Assembly (NCBI GenBank): GCA_019637635.1
Contig: JAHBVI010000025.1
Span: 1-63,718 of the forward strand
Reading direction: 5' to 3'
Source: Anaerolineae bacterium
GTDB taxonomy: Bacteria > Chloroflexota > Anaerolineae > Promineifilales > Promineifilaceae
DNA length: 63,718 bases
The notes beneath the pieces are model-generated. The model searched no databases and was not told the DNA's origin. It saw only the letters and a program-made list of their open reading frames with translations. Shown here piece by piece: positions 1 through 8,632 of the stretch. Position numbers and translations under genes: made by a program. How positions within the stretch are numbered: position 1 is the stretch's first letter; each line of letters starts with the position of its first letter.

Positions 1-35
1 AGCAGCGCGCGCGGTTATTTGATAGGCTACCACGC

Positions 36-947
36 ATGAAACGGATTGCCTGCTTTTGCCTGCTACTTTTGTCATTATTGATAAGCTGCTCAGCAGAACC
101 GGACACGGCCGTCATCCAGCTATCTGTCCTGCAACCGGTACCGGAAGCGCCGGTCACGGCCGTGAAACCCCTCCGTGTGGCCGTGGCCGCCATCATCTCC
201 CCCCAGGGCACGGCCGACAGTTACGCCCCCCTGCTGAACTATCTGGGCGCGGCGCTGGATCGGCCGGTGCAGCTAGTACAGCGCCGCACGTATGCCGAGG
301 TTAACGAACTGGTGCAAAATGGAGAAGTTGACCTGGCCTTTATCTGCACCAGTGCCTACGTGGCCGGTGAACGGGATTTTGGGATGCAGCTATTGGCCGC
401 CCCTCAGGTTCAGGGGCAAACGGTTTACCATTCTGTCTTAATTGTCCCCGCCGACAGCCCGGCACAGACGATGGCCGATTTACAGGGCAAGGTGTTTGCC
501 TTTACTGACCCTATCTCTACCACCGGGCGCAATTATCCCATCTGGCTGGTACAACAATTGGGCCAGTCGCCGGAAACTTTTTTCGGCCGTACCTTTTATA
601 CCTACAGCCATGATGACGCCATTCGCGCCGTCGCCAACGGCGTGGCCGATGGCGCGGCCGTAGACAGCCTGGTCTATGCCTTTGCCATCCAGCGCGAACC
701 GGAACTGGCGGCGCAAACGCGCATCATCCACCAATCACCGGCGTTTGGGATGCCGCCGGTTGTCACCGGAACAGATACCCGGCCCCAATTGGCCGCCGAA
801 TTGCAAAACGTGTTGTTACATATGCACGAAGATGCCAACGGCCGTACCGCCCTACAGCAAGCCGGCTTTGAACAATTTGTCCTGGTAGCTGACGCCAATT
901 ATGATACCGTGCGCTCTCTGGAACTGAGCGTGAACACGCAGCCATGA
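36..947 (+). CDS. PhnD-like periplasmic binding lipoprotein
   Basis: This is a 303-aa predicted lipoprotein. A hydrophobic signal (residues 3-18) ends in the lipobox LLISCS, so Cys18 should be lipidated and the protein tethered outside the membrane. The mature part looks like the phosphate/phosphonate (PhnD) type of type-2 substrate-binding protein, with a start resembling RVAVAAIISPQG and a central TDPISTTGRNYP segment. No ABC permease or ATPase follows. Its stop overlaps an ATG (944) of a sensor kinase, so it probably serves as the ligand-binding partner of that kinase rather than as a transporter part. The ligand is unknown. Start ATG 36 gives a complete signal peptide. Confidence 0.75.
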   Translation: MKRIACFCLLLLSLLISCSAEPDTAVIQLSVLQPVPEAPVTAVKPLRVAVAAIISPQGTADSYAPLLNYLGAALDRPVQLVQRRTYAEVNELVQNGEVDLAFICTSAYVAGERDFGMQLLAAPQVQGQTVYHSVLIVPADSPAQTMADLQGKVFAFTDPISTTGRNYPIWLVQQLGQSPETFFGRTFYTYSHDDAIRAVANGVADGAAVDSLVYAFAIQREPELAAQTRIIHQSPAFGMPPVVTGTDTRPQLAAELQNVLLHMHEDANGRTALQQAGFEQFVLVADANYDTVRSLELSVNTQP

Positions 948-1120
948 ATTTACTGACCAAACCGCCCGTGACGCGCAAAGTTTTCTCTAACATTTCGACG
1001 CCATTTTTCCCCTGGCTGGCAGCCCGCCTGTGGCAGTTTGTTGGGGCGGTCAGTGTGCGTACCAAAATTCTGGGCATTGTACTGGGGCTGGTGCTGCTGT
1101 TGGGCCTCGTCTCACTCTGA
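944..1120 (+). pseudogene. Frameshifted N-terminus of the sensor kinase
   Basis: From ATG 944, overlapping the preceding stop as ATGA, this frame encodes 58 residues. They are a short cytoplasmic stretch, then a transmembrane helix reading KILGIVLGLVLLLGLVSL, ended by TGA 1118-1120. The rest of the kinase continues in another frame about a codon later. This looks like the true start and first membrane helix of the kinase, cut off by a one-base indel. It may be a real mutation or a sequencing error. Confidence 0.6.
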
Positions 1121-2402
1121 TCGTGCCATGTCCCAACGGGCGCTGACACGGCAGCTGGCGGGTCAGAGTGTTTCCGTAGCCCGCGACGTGGCCGCCCGCT
1201 CCACCGATCTCATGCTGATCAACGATCTGTACGCCCTGCACCAACTGTTGGAAGAAACCCGGCGCAATAATCCCGATGTGCGCTACGCCTTTGTCACTGA
1301 CCCGGATGGCGCTGTTCTGGCGCACACCTTTGGCAGTGGTTTTCCGGCAGAATTGCTGGCGGCCAATGCCGTGCCCATAGACGCCCATCATCACACGGTG
1401 GCGTTGGCAACAGATGAGGGCACGGTGTGGGACACGGCCGTGCCCATCTTCAACGGGCAAGCGGGCGTGGCCCGTGTGGGCCTCTCCGAAGCGTCGGTTC
1501 AGGCTACTGTGCGCACCCTGACGGGCCAGATGCTGCTGACAACAGTGATGGTGTCGGCCGTAGGCATTGCCGCCGCCGTGCTGCTCACCTGGATCGTCAC
1601 CCGCCCCATCCTGGAGCTGAAAACGGCCGCTGAAGCGGTGGGACAAGGAGATCTGCAGCAGCAGGTACGGCCGTGGGCCGACGATGAAATTGGCGATCTG
1701 GCCATTGCCTTCAACACCATGACGGCCGACCTGGCGCGGGCGGAGCAGGAACGCACCGAACGGGAACACCTGCGCGCCCAATTGCTGGAAAAAGTGATCG
1801 CCGCCCAGGAAGAGGAGCGACGGCGCATCGCCCGCGAACTGCACGATGAAACCGGGCAGGCGCTCACCTCCCTCTTGGTACGGCTGCAAATGATGAACCA
1901 GCAAGCGCCAGAATTGAGGCCCCAAATAGATGATTTGCGGGTTGGCCTGGCGGAGACGTTGGACAACATCCACAACCTCTCCATGGAACTGCGCCCCAGC
2001 GTTCTGGATGACCTGGGTTTACAGGCCGCTTTGCAGCGGTATGTGCAGGATTACAACCAACGCTATGAGACGCCGATAGATTTGCTGGTGGTGGGATTGG
2101 ATGAAGATCGGCTGCCGCCGCCGGTGGAAACGGCCGTGTACCGCATTGTGCAAGAGAGCCTGACCAACATGGCCCGCCACGCCCACGCCGAAAATGGCAG
2201 TGTGTTGGTAGAACGGCGGCACGGCCGTGTGCGGGTCATTGTTGAAGACGATGGCATTGGTTTTGACCCACAGCAGGTCGCCCGTAACGGGCGGTTGGGC
2301 GTCTATGGCATGAAAGAACGCGCCGAACTGCTCGGCGGCACATTGACCATTGAAACAGCACCGGGGCAGGGCACCAGCGTCTTTGTGGAGGTGCCCCTAT
2401 GA
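1038..2402 (+). CDS. HAMP sensor histidine kinase (HisKA_3/NarX-DegS type)
   Basis: This is the main body of a membrane sensor kinase. An extracytoplasmic region (about residues 30-160) is followed by a membrane helix (LLTTVMVSAVGIAAAVLL), a HAMP linker, a HisKA_3 dimerisation domain with phospho-acceptor His in RELHDETGQALTSL, and a HATPase domain with N box VQESLTNMARHAH and G box DDGIGFDP. It should phosphorylate the regulator that overlaps its 3' end by 4 bp. The start in this frame is TTG 1038 or ATG 1128. Neither supplies the first membrane helix, which lies in another frame (944-1120), so an intact protein probably needs a frameshift correction near 1105-1125. Confidence 0.85.
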   Translation: MLGRSVCVPKFWALYWGWCCCWASSHSDRAMSQRALTRQLAGQSVSVARDVAARSTDLMLINDLYALHQLLEETRRNNPDVRYAFVTDPDGAVLAHTFGSGFPAELLAANAVPIDAHHHTVALATDEGTVWDTAVPIFNGQAGVARVGLSEASVQATVRTLTGQMLLTTVMVSAVGIAAAVLLTWIVTRPILELKTAAEAVGQGDLQQQVRPWADDEIGDLAIAFNTMTADLARAEQERTEREHLRAQLLEKVIAAQEEERRRIARELHDETGQALTSLLVRLQMMNQQAPELRPQIDDLRVGLAETLDNIHNLSMELRPSVLDDLGLQAALQRYVQDYNQRYETPIDLLVVGLDEDRLPPPVETAVYRIVQESLTNMARHAHAENGSVLVERRHGRVRVIVEDDGIGFDPQQVARNGRLGVYGMKERAELLGGTLTIETAPGQGTSVFVEVPL

Positions 2403-3049
2403 CCCCACCCATTCGCATCCTGCTGGCCGACGACCACGCCGTCTTGCGCAGCGGGTTGGCCGCCCTGCTCAATGGCCGCGCAGACATGACAGTGGTGGGC
2501 GAAGCCGCCGACGGCGTGGAACTGCTTTCGTTAGCCGCCGATTTGCAGCCAGACCTGATTTTGCTCGATCTCTCCATGCCCCGCTTGGGCGGGCTGGAAA
2601 CGCTGCCTCTGCTACGCCAGAAAACAACCATCAGCCGCATCCTCATCTTAACCATGCACGACGATGGCAGTTATCTGCGGCAGGCGCTCAAAGCAGGCGC
2701 ATCCGGCTACGTGCTGAAAAAAGCGGCCGACGTGGAATTGATCACCGCCATTCAAGCGGTGATGCGCGGCGATGTGTATGTGCATCCGGCCATGACCAGG
2801 GCACTGCTGCCCGACATGCCACCTGACCTGCAAACCACAGCCGGGAACGGCTGGCACTTGCTGAGCGACCGGGAACAAGACGTACTGCTGCTGGTGGCGC
2901 TGGGCCACACCAGCCGCGAAATTGCCGACCAACTGGCGCTGAGCGTGAAAACAGTGGAAACCTACCGGGCGCGGGGGATGGAGAAGCTGGGGCTGAGCAG
3001 CCGGGCGGCGCTGGTACGTTTTGCCCTGGCGCAGGGATTACTGGAATAA
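2399..3049 (+). CDS. NarL/FixJ-family response regulator
   Basis: The 216-aa protein has an N-terminal receiver domain: acidic pocket LLADDHAV, phospho-acceptor Asp in LILLDLSMP, conserved Lys in YVLKKAAD. A C-terminal LuxR-type helix-turn-helix reads SDREQDVLLLVALGHTSREI and VKTVETYRARGM. It overlaps the kinase gene as ATGA, so the two are translationally coupled. It should bind DNA when phosphorylated by the upstream HisKA_3 kinase. A likely target is its own binding-protein/kinase operon, but no operator was identified. Confidence 0.92.
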   Translation: MTPPIRILLADDHAVLRSGLAALLNGRADMTVVGEAADGVELLSLAADLQPDLILLDLSMPRLGGLETLPLLRQKTTISRILILTMHDDGSYLRQALKAGASGYVLKKAADVELITAIQAVMRGDVYVHPAMTRALLPDMPPDLQTTAGNGWHLLSDREQDVLLLVALGHTSREIADQLALSVKTVETYRARGMEKLGLSSRAALVRFALAQGLLE

Positions 3050-3095
3050 GTACGGAAATAGCAAATTCCGTGCGCAATTATGGTAAACTTAGTGT

Positions 3096-3737
3096 ATGGA
3101 AAATGAGCGACTTCTACCCTCCCCCACCGCCTCCCCATACGATACCTGGCTGTCGGCCCATGAGGTGCGGCAGCTATTGGCTCAGCCCAATACGCGCACA
3201 CCCGCTGGCCGACGTGACAAAATCGCGTTGGGGCTGTGTGTGGCCGCCGGGCTGCGCCGTGAAGAGGCGGTGGCCGTCACCTTTGCCGACATCGTGCAAT
3301 TGCCGCAGGGCGGCACCTATCGGACTGTTGTCAACGCGCGGGGCAAGGGGGCTAAAGACCGGGCTGTACCACTCAAGCCGGCGTTGGCGGCGGACATCAT
3401 GGCCTGGGGGCAAGAGATTGGCGCAGAAGGGCTGGTGCTGCGTTCGTTGGGGCGGGGGAATCGGTTGGGAGAAGGGCTGACGGCCGTGTCTCTCTTTCGC
3501 ATTGTGGCCAAATATGGCAAAAGAATGGGCAAGCCCCAATTAGCCCCACATGATTTGCGCCGGACCTATGCGCAGTTAGGGTATGAGGCAGGGGTGCAGG
3601 TGACACAGATCAGCATCTTGCTGGGCCATGCCAGCATCGAGACAACCAGGCGTTATCTGAACCTGGAACTCGATTTGCAGACGACAGTCAGCGATTTTGT
3701 GCCGTATGAGCGGGCCAATTTAGGGTACAAGGTGTGA
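3096..3737 (+). CDS. Short tyrosine recombinase
   Basis: At 213 aa this is only the catalytic half of an XerC/phage-integrase-type recombinase. Catalytic residues are visible: Arg in CVAAGLRREEAVAV, Lys in ARGKGAKDRAVPL, the HxLRR box in PHDLRRTYAQLG, the GH box in LLGHASIETT, and the Tyr nucleophile in RRYLNLEL. The usual N-terminal core-binding domain (about 90-100 aa) is missing, with only about 20 residues before the catalytic fold. It sits at the left edge of the defence-like island, which suggests a role in that region's mobility. No att duplication was found. It could also be a domestic or degenerate copy. Confidence 0.8.
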   Translation: MENERLLPSPTASPYDTWLSAHEVRQLLAQPNTRTPAGRRDKIALGLCVAAGLRREEAVAVTFADIVQLPQGGTYRTVVNARGKGAKDRAVPLKPALAADIMAWGQEIGAEGLVLRSLGRGNRLGEGLTAVSLFRIVAKYGKRMGKPQLAPHDLRRTYAQLGYEAGVQVTQISILLGHASIETTRRYLNLELDLQTTVSDFVPYERANLGYKV

Positions 3738-3821
3738 GATAGAGCAGCTTTGGCTGCCGTATTTTATTTAAGCTGTTGTAGAAGTGATGGGTTTAAAGCG
3801 GCTGCCCCGATAGGTGAAAGA

Positions 3822-3853
3822 AAACGGCCGTACCTGAGAGAGTACGGCCGTTT
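3822..3853. terminator. Bidirectional hairpin terminator between convergent genes
   Basis: A perfect 12-bp stem (AAACGGCCGTAC pairing with GTACGGCCGTTT) encloses an 8-nt loop, followed by a T-rich run. Two copies of the ACGGCCGT octamer form the two arms. It lies between the recombinase (plus) and the PLD gene (minus), both of which end here. Confidence 0.75.
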
Positions 3854-3967
3854 CTTATTGGTTCTTATTTGCCTGGTAGCTGTGCACTCACAATCGTGCG
3901 CTTTACCTTATGCTGACCTATTTCGAAACCAGATTCAAGTTTTGTGAATAGTTTCAGAACGAACGAT

Positions 3968-5491
3968 CTAGCCAGCCAGGAAGGAGATGTTAGACAACAA
4001 ACGGCCGTACTTTTCCTTCATTGGCTCATCTTGAAGCTGATTTGCCAGGGCTAAACCTTCCTGGGCTAACCGTTCAGCCAGCGTGAACTCACGGTCACGC
4101 AGGTATTGTTGTGCCTGACGGTAAAAGGTCATGGCCATCGCTCTGTCATCCCCATCTGCCCGATATAGCGCAATCAGCCGTTCTTGCCACCGGTATGATT
4201 CCTCCCGTGCGCCTGCTCGTCGCGCCCAGAAAATCAGGTCGGAAACTATCTGCTGCTGTTTTGTGGTTTCATCCATTTGTTTGTAAATATGAAACAACGC
4301 CCGCCGATAATCCACATTGGCCTGGTAAAGCAACGCCGCCTGTTGCGGCTCGATGACTTGTTGGGGATCAAAGGCAACTCCAGCTATCCATTGCTCTAAA
4401 ATGTCAGCAACCGCAGTCAGATCCGTATCGAGCAGCGCCAATAAAGCCAGCGCCATCTCTTCCGCCGGTTGCTCGTAGAGGTGAGACGCCTCAGCCACAG
4501 GTGTCATTTCTTCCAGACTATGTCGTAAATCGTCCCAATCCACGACTACCCGCAACAGGGCCAACAGCCGCCATTTTTCGGTTGGCCATTGGTGCGAGGG
4601 CAAGCTGTCTGGTTGTTGTGCCAGCAGTTGTTCGATTTGCCAGAGGTTAGCCAGCGCGTAGAGCGGTACGGCCGTATCCTGCCAATCTTCATGCCAGGCA
4701 AAACGGCATTGCTGTCGCAGCAGCGGTGAGGCCACCGGTGGCAGCGATGACGCCGTACCAAAAAAGTGCTCGTTGATAGCGCGCCAGAAATCCAGGCAAT
4801 TTGCCATGTCCAGGCCTTGATGAGTGTGCAGCAACCAGATGATGCGCTGAAAAATGACGTAATAGATGAAACCATCACGCACGGCCGTATGCTGGCGAAA
4901 ATGTGGGTTTTGCAGGCTGGCAATATACTTCTTGACCAGGTTGATAAATTGTACCCTGGTGCGACGATCAGGCGCCCATTTGCGGTTTGGTAGACTCTGG
5001 GTGACCTGATCCCGCGGAGAGCCGGGCGATGACGGTATCAAGTTGCCTGGCAGACGCTGGCGGATATGGTCAAAGAACGCCTGTAACTCACTTTCGCGGG
5101 AGACGGCCATTGCCAACAGTTCCTCTTCAGTCAAAGCCAACGCCCCTGCCTCCGTTGCCAGGGTGATGAGCGTCTCTTTTTCGGGTTCTGGCAGCCTGGC
5201 CGTTGTTGGGTTGCCAGATGAACTGTATGCGACAGGCCGTTGCTGGCTGGCCTGGCTCACATCGAGTTTGACCAATGTCATTATTTCGGCATACAGACCT
5301 CGCCAGGCTTCGTCTGATTCGGCAGCCATAGCGTTCAGGACATCGGCGGCAATACGCCCCCCGTACCAGGCCGCCGCTGCCTGCGCCAGAGCAGCCACAT
5401 GGCACAACCAGAGTGCATTACTCCGTATATCGCCAACACGGCCGTCTCCTGGCACACTCACGACCCTGCCCGATACCGGCTGTGTCCACAA
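3968..5491 (-). pseudogene. C-terminal part of frameshifted PLD-family protein
   Basis: This frame encodes about 507 residues, mostly helical and without a domain I recognise. It is not an independent gene. Its first residues (WTQPVSGRVVSVPGDG) overlap, in another frame, the nonsense tail of the upstream PLD reading frame. A one-base change in the GGGGCC tract at 5494-5500 would join the two into one protein of about 940 aa. The C-terminal half has tetratricopeptide-like helical pairs near its end (QLQDEPMKEKYGRLLSN). It is the last gene of the minus-strand defence operon and ends at the shared terminator. Confidence 0.6.
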
Positions 5492-6782
5492 GATGGCCCC
5501 AATCTGGCGGCAGCAGCGGCACGGCCGTATGCTGTTGGCCTTCAGTGAGCGTCAAGGGCAGGTAGACGGGTGGCGTGGTATCCAACTGGAGCTGCCAGCC
5601 AATGACGGCCGTGGAGACAGACCCTTGCCAACGAAGTTGTAAATGCAAAATGTCAGACTCCAGGCGTAAATCCAGCAATTGTAGTATTGGCGACAAAGCC
5701 GTTTCCGCAGAGTCCCCTGTTTCTGGTAGGGTTGGAGGGCGAAGATTGATTTCAGATGGGGCTACCGGGTTGTTCGGCAATAAATTGGCTGGTAACAGAT
5801 AATCAAAGTAATTGGATGGTTCGGTCTGGCGCAGTAGGACGGTCTCCAAGTTTCCTTTTGATAGCGGTGTAGCCAACAAGGCCGGGCGGGTGCAGTTAGC
5901 GCTGCCGCTGAGAGCGTAAACGGCCGTATCCGTTTCGATGAGCAGTAGTTTGGCGTGGAGATAACGGTTGTTATCTCCAAATGGATAACAGGTGAGAGGA
6001 ACGGCCTGCGCCTGCAAGACGGCCAATGCGGTGGCATCCCCCACCGCCTGCTGTGGCTGTAAAATGAGCCGGATTTCTGCCGGCTGCAATCGGCGGTGAA
6101 GTTCAGCGATGGCCTCTGCCTGTTTGTCCAGAAACGGCGTAAGGATAGTGAGCCGTTTTACCTCTGCCCGATTGACAACCTGTTCCAGTTGATCCAGCAG
6201 CGATGTATCTATATTGTGCCAGAAAGCCAGATGCTCGGACTTGTCAGTTGTGGATGTAGAGAGCCACGGCGCCTGATAAGCGGTTTTTCGTAATGCCTCG
6301 TTAACCAGCCGATTATGCCCCCATTGCGCCTGAATGGTTTCAATCAATTGCCAGGTGGCCTGGAATAGCGGTGCTGTCTCGGGTTGATCCGGCGTCCAAT
6401 CCAGGCAGGTATACAACTCGTGGTTCTGGCCAAAGCCGGTAAAGGTGAGATTGCCACTACCTAACAGTAACCGTCCACGCTCCGGTCCTACCAAGAGGGT
6501 CAGTTTGGGATGGAATGCCTGAAAAGGGTGCAGCCGGACTGGCACGAGTAGATATTGCTGGCCCACAAATTGGGTGCAATCACGCCATTGGCTGATGGTG
6601 TCGGCATACCGTTCGCTGTCCACAAAAATGATGTGGCGGCGGCAGCGATTATGGCGCAACCGGCGTAACACCGCTTCCTCAAAGAAGGCCAGGTCAATGC
6701 TATACGTGCAATATACGGCCGTTTCATATCCCTCATGTTCAGCCAGTGCGTCCAGCAATTGCAGGGGAGCAAACTCACTCAT
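5418..6782 (-). pseudogene. N-terminal part of frameshifted PLD-family nuclease-like protein
   Basis: Residues 1-420 carry two phospholipase-D-type HKD motifs. The first is HPKLTLLVGPERG with GSGNLTFTG (about residues 90-115). The second is HAKLLLIETD with GSANCTRPA (about 275-300). Together they should form one active site of a PLD-superfamily nuclease or phosphodiesterase. After PPDWG the frame turns to an arginine-rich tail (GRECARRRPCWRYTE) and stops, while the true continuation lies in the adjacent frame. Its start overlaps the upstream gene's stop by 8 bp, implying coupled translation. PLD proteins also occur in DISARM (DrmC), but this one is far longer. Confidence 0.75.
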
Positions 6783-8445
6783 GATTACCCTCCACCACCT
6801 GCTGCCAGGTCTGGTGACCCAGGTCAGTCAGAAACGGCCGGTTGGTTTCCGGATCTACCGCGAATAGCGCCAGATCGCGGAGCATGTCTACTGCCTGCCG
6901 GATGCGAGGGGCGGACAAATCGGCACGGCCGTCGCGCACAAAAGAAAACCAGCCATCCTCGTAACGGAAGTGGAAGGTGTTGGCCCGGCGCTGCCGCCAC
7001 TTATCCAGGCTGGCCAGAGTATGTTGGGCAATGACGTAGTCCCGAAAGAGCCACTGCCAGGTTTCCTGAACAGAGACATCGTTTTCGGATCGTTGCTCCA
7101 TCCCCGCTACAAATAGCGCCAGAGAACGGCGCCGCGCCCCACCCTCTTCCGCCCAATGCCAGGCCGCCGACTCTCGTGGCAAAGTACACAGCCGCAGATA
7201 CAGAGTCGCCAGCAACAGCCAACTGGCAGCCAGATAAACATCCGGCGTCTGGAGGTTCGAAGCTGCCAATTTTTCGTACACGGTTTGTGGGTTAAGCGGC
7301 GACTGGCTAGATCCGGCCAGGGTGTGACAGCGCTCATGCCATTCGCCAAGCGGCGCGCCGGCCGCATCTAGCAGATCGGCCAAATGCTGTTTCAGGGAAA
7401 GCTGGCCGATGTTGGTGGAGGGCAGGGACAGGTTGAGGGTGTTATTCACGGCCGTTGGCGAAAGTACGGCCGCAACATGTTCACCAAAATTTTCAAATGA
7501 ATCTCTATCCCTCCCTTTCAACCAGTGCAAAAAATAGCTCCACAACGCATACAGACCATAGGTGTAGATATCGCGCCACTGAAACATTTGCCACTGGGCT
7601 ACAAAGGGGTGCAGGGCACTGGCTGGCTGATAAGCAGGGTAATCGGTGCATGTAGCGTTGGCTACGTGGCGGCGAAACACATTTTCTGTCAGTGGCTGCT
7701 CAGCCTGGGTCAGCATATCCAGCAGCAATCCCAACGTGCCCCGCATGTTGCCCAACCGACTATTCTCTACCCGGCGCGGATCTGGTGCAAAAGGTGTGTC
7801 AAAGGCAAAAAGGCAGGCCAATGTGGGTAATTGATCCGGTTGTTGCGCCAACAAGTCTAAGGCACAGCCGGCGCCATACTCCAAAAGCACATCTACTTCA
7901 ATGGTCTCTGCTTCGTCATAATGCCGTCGCTGCCGGTAGTACCGGGTACCGGCGATAGCTTGAGCAAAGGCAGCCGCCAGAGCCTGTCCTTTGAGAGTGA
8001 CTTCCCAGCCCTGTTGATCTTCGTGTTCGGCAACCAGTTCCAGGGTACGCATGACTCCGGCGTAAGCGTCGTAGCCACCGCGACCGGCTTGTAGATAATC
8101 ATCAACTGTCAACGGTATTTCAGGCGCGTCGAGATAGTTTTGCCAGTGGGCGGCAAACTTCTGGTACCCGGCCAACCCAACGACAGAACGGTCAAAGATC
8201 ACGTTTGCCAGGCCAAATATCTGTTCCCGTCGTTTAATGAAACGATTGAACGACCAGCCCGTGGGATGTTTCTGCGCATATTCCACCAGCAACCAGCTAT
8301 AAAAGGCATAATACCGGGCGCGAGGCGTGATGGTGATGATGCCCGGCAGCAGAAAATCCACGATATGCTCCTGTACCAATCGCAGGCCCAGGTAATCCTG
8401 ACCGGTTTCTTCCTGATAAATGGGGGTGATCCACCGAGGGTTCAT
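6775..8445 (-). CDS. Unknown 556-aa defence-operon protein
   Basis: I do not recognise this family. It is a soluble, aromatic- and Leu/Trp-rich protein of 556 aa with no signal peptide, clear P-loop or nuclease motif. The N-terminus has a conserved-looking segment (TPRARYYAFYSWLLVEYA). The C-terminus reads like a winged-helix tail (DGRADLSAPRIRQAVDML, then FLTDLGHQTWQQVV). It overlaps the PLD gene by 8 bp and lies 6 bp after a small ORF that follows the DUF499 ATPase. It therefore belongs to the same operon and is likely a structural or specificity subunit of that system (inference). Confidence 0.75.
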   Translation of the reverse strand: MNPRWITPIYQEETGQDYLGLRLVQEHIVDFLLPGIITITPRARYYAFYSWLLVEYAQKHPTGWSFNRFIKRREQIFGLANVIFDRSVVGLAGYQKFAAHWQNYLDAPEIPLTVDDYLQAGRGGYDAYAGVMRTLELVAEHEDQQGWEVTLKGQALAAAFAQAIAGTRYYRQRRHYDEAETIEVDVLLEYGAGCALDLLAQQPDQLPTLACLFAFDTPFAPDPRRVENSRLGNMRGTLGLLLDMLTQAEQPLTENVFRRHVANATCTDYPAYQPASALHPFVAQWQMFQWRDIYTYGLYALWSYFLHWLKGRDRDSFENFGEHVAAVLSPTAVNNTLNLSLPSTNIGQLSLKQHLADLLDAAGAPLGEWHERCHTLAGSSQSPLNPQTVYEKLAASNLQTPDVYLAASWLLLATLYLRLCTLPRESAAWHWAEEGGARRRSLALFVAGMEQRSENDVSVQETWQWLFRDYVIAQHTLASLDKWRQRRANTFHFRYEDGWFSFVRDGRADLSAPRIRQAVDMLRDLALFAVDPETNRPFLTDLGHQTWQQVVEGNHE

Positions 8446-8451
8446 GTAAAC

Positions 8452-8625
8452 TCATCCATATAGAGACAAAGGCAAGCGCAGTGTTACAGGTAAATGATCA
8501 AGCATCAGAAAGCGCCAGGCGAAACGACCGTCGGTAAATAAGAAACCCATAACCGCGTTGGTGACAACAATCTCGTAGCGCCACCCACTTGGTCCAGTTC
8601 TCCCCAGAAATTTCCCACTGAGCAA
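8452..8625 (-). CDS. Candidate 57-aa protein between DUF499 ATPase and the next gene
   Basis: This reading frame starts at TTG 8625 and ends at TGA 8452-8454. It fills the gap between two operon genes almost exactly: 7 nt after the DUF499 stop and 6 nt before the next ATG. The product has a protein-like composition (for example GWRYEIVVTNAVMGFLF and WRFLMLDHLPVTLRLP), ending in SLYG. No strong ribosome-binding site is visible, so expression would rely on coupling from the upstream stop. It is not a family I recognise. Confidence 0.5.
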   Translation of the reverse strand: MLSGKFLGRTGPSGWRYEIVVTNAVMGFLFTDGRFAWRFLMLDHLPVTLRLPLSLYG

Positions 8626-8632
8626 TACTTGT

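Noticed and set aside
1050..1973. Long minus-strand open frame opposite the sensor kinase
   Set aside because: It is a shadow of the kinase; composition is not protein-like and it shows no motif.
3053..3072. Hairpin ACGGAA/TTCCGT after the response regulator as a terminator
   Set aside because: The stem is only 6 bp and has no T run.
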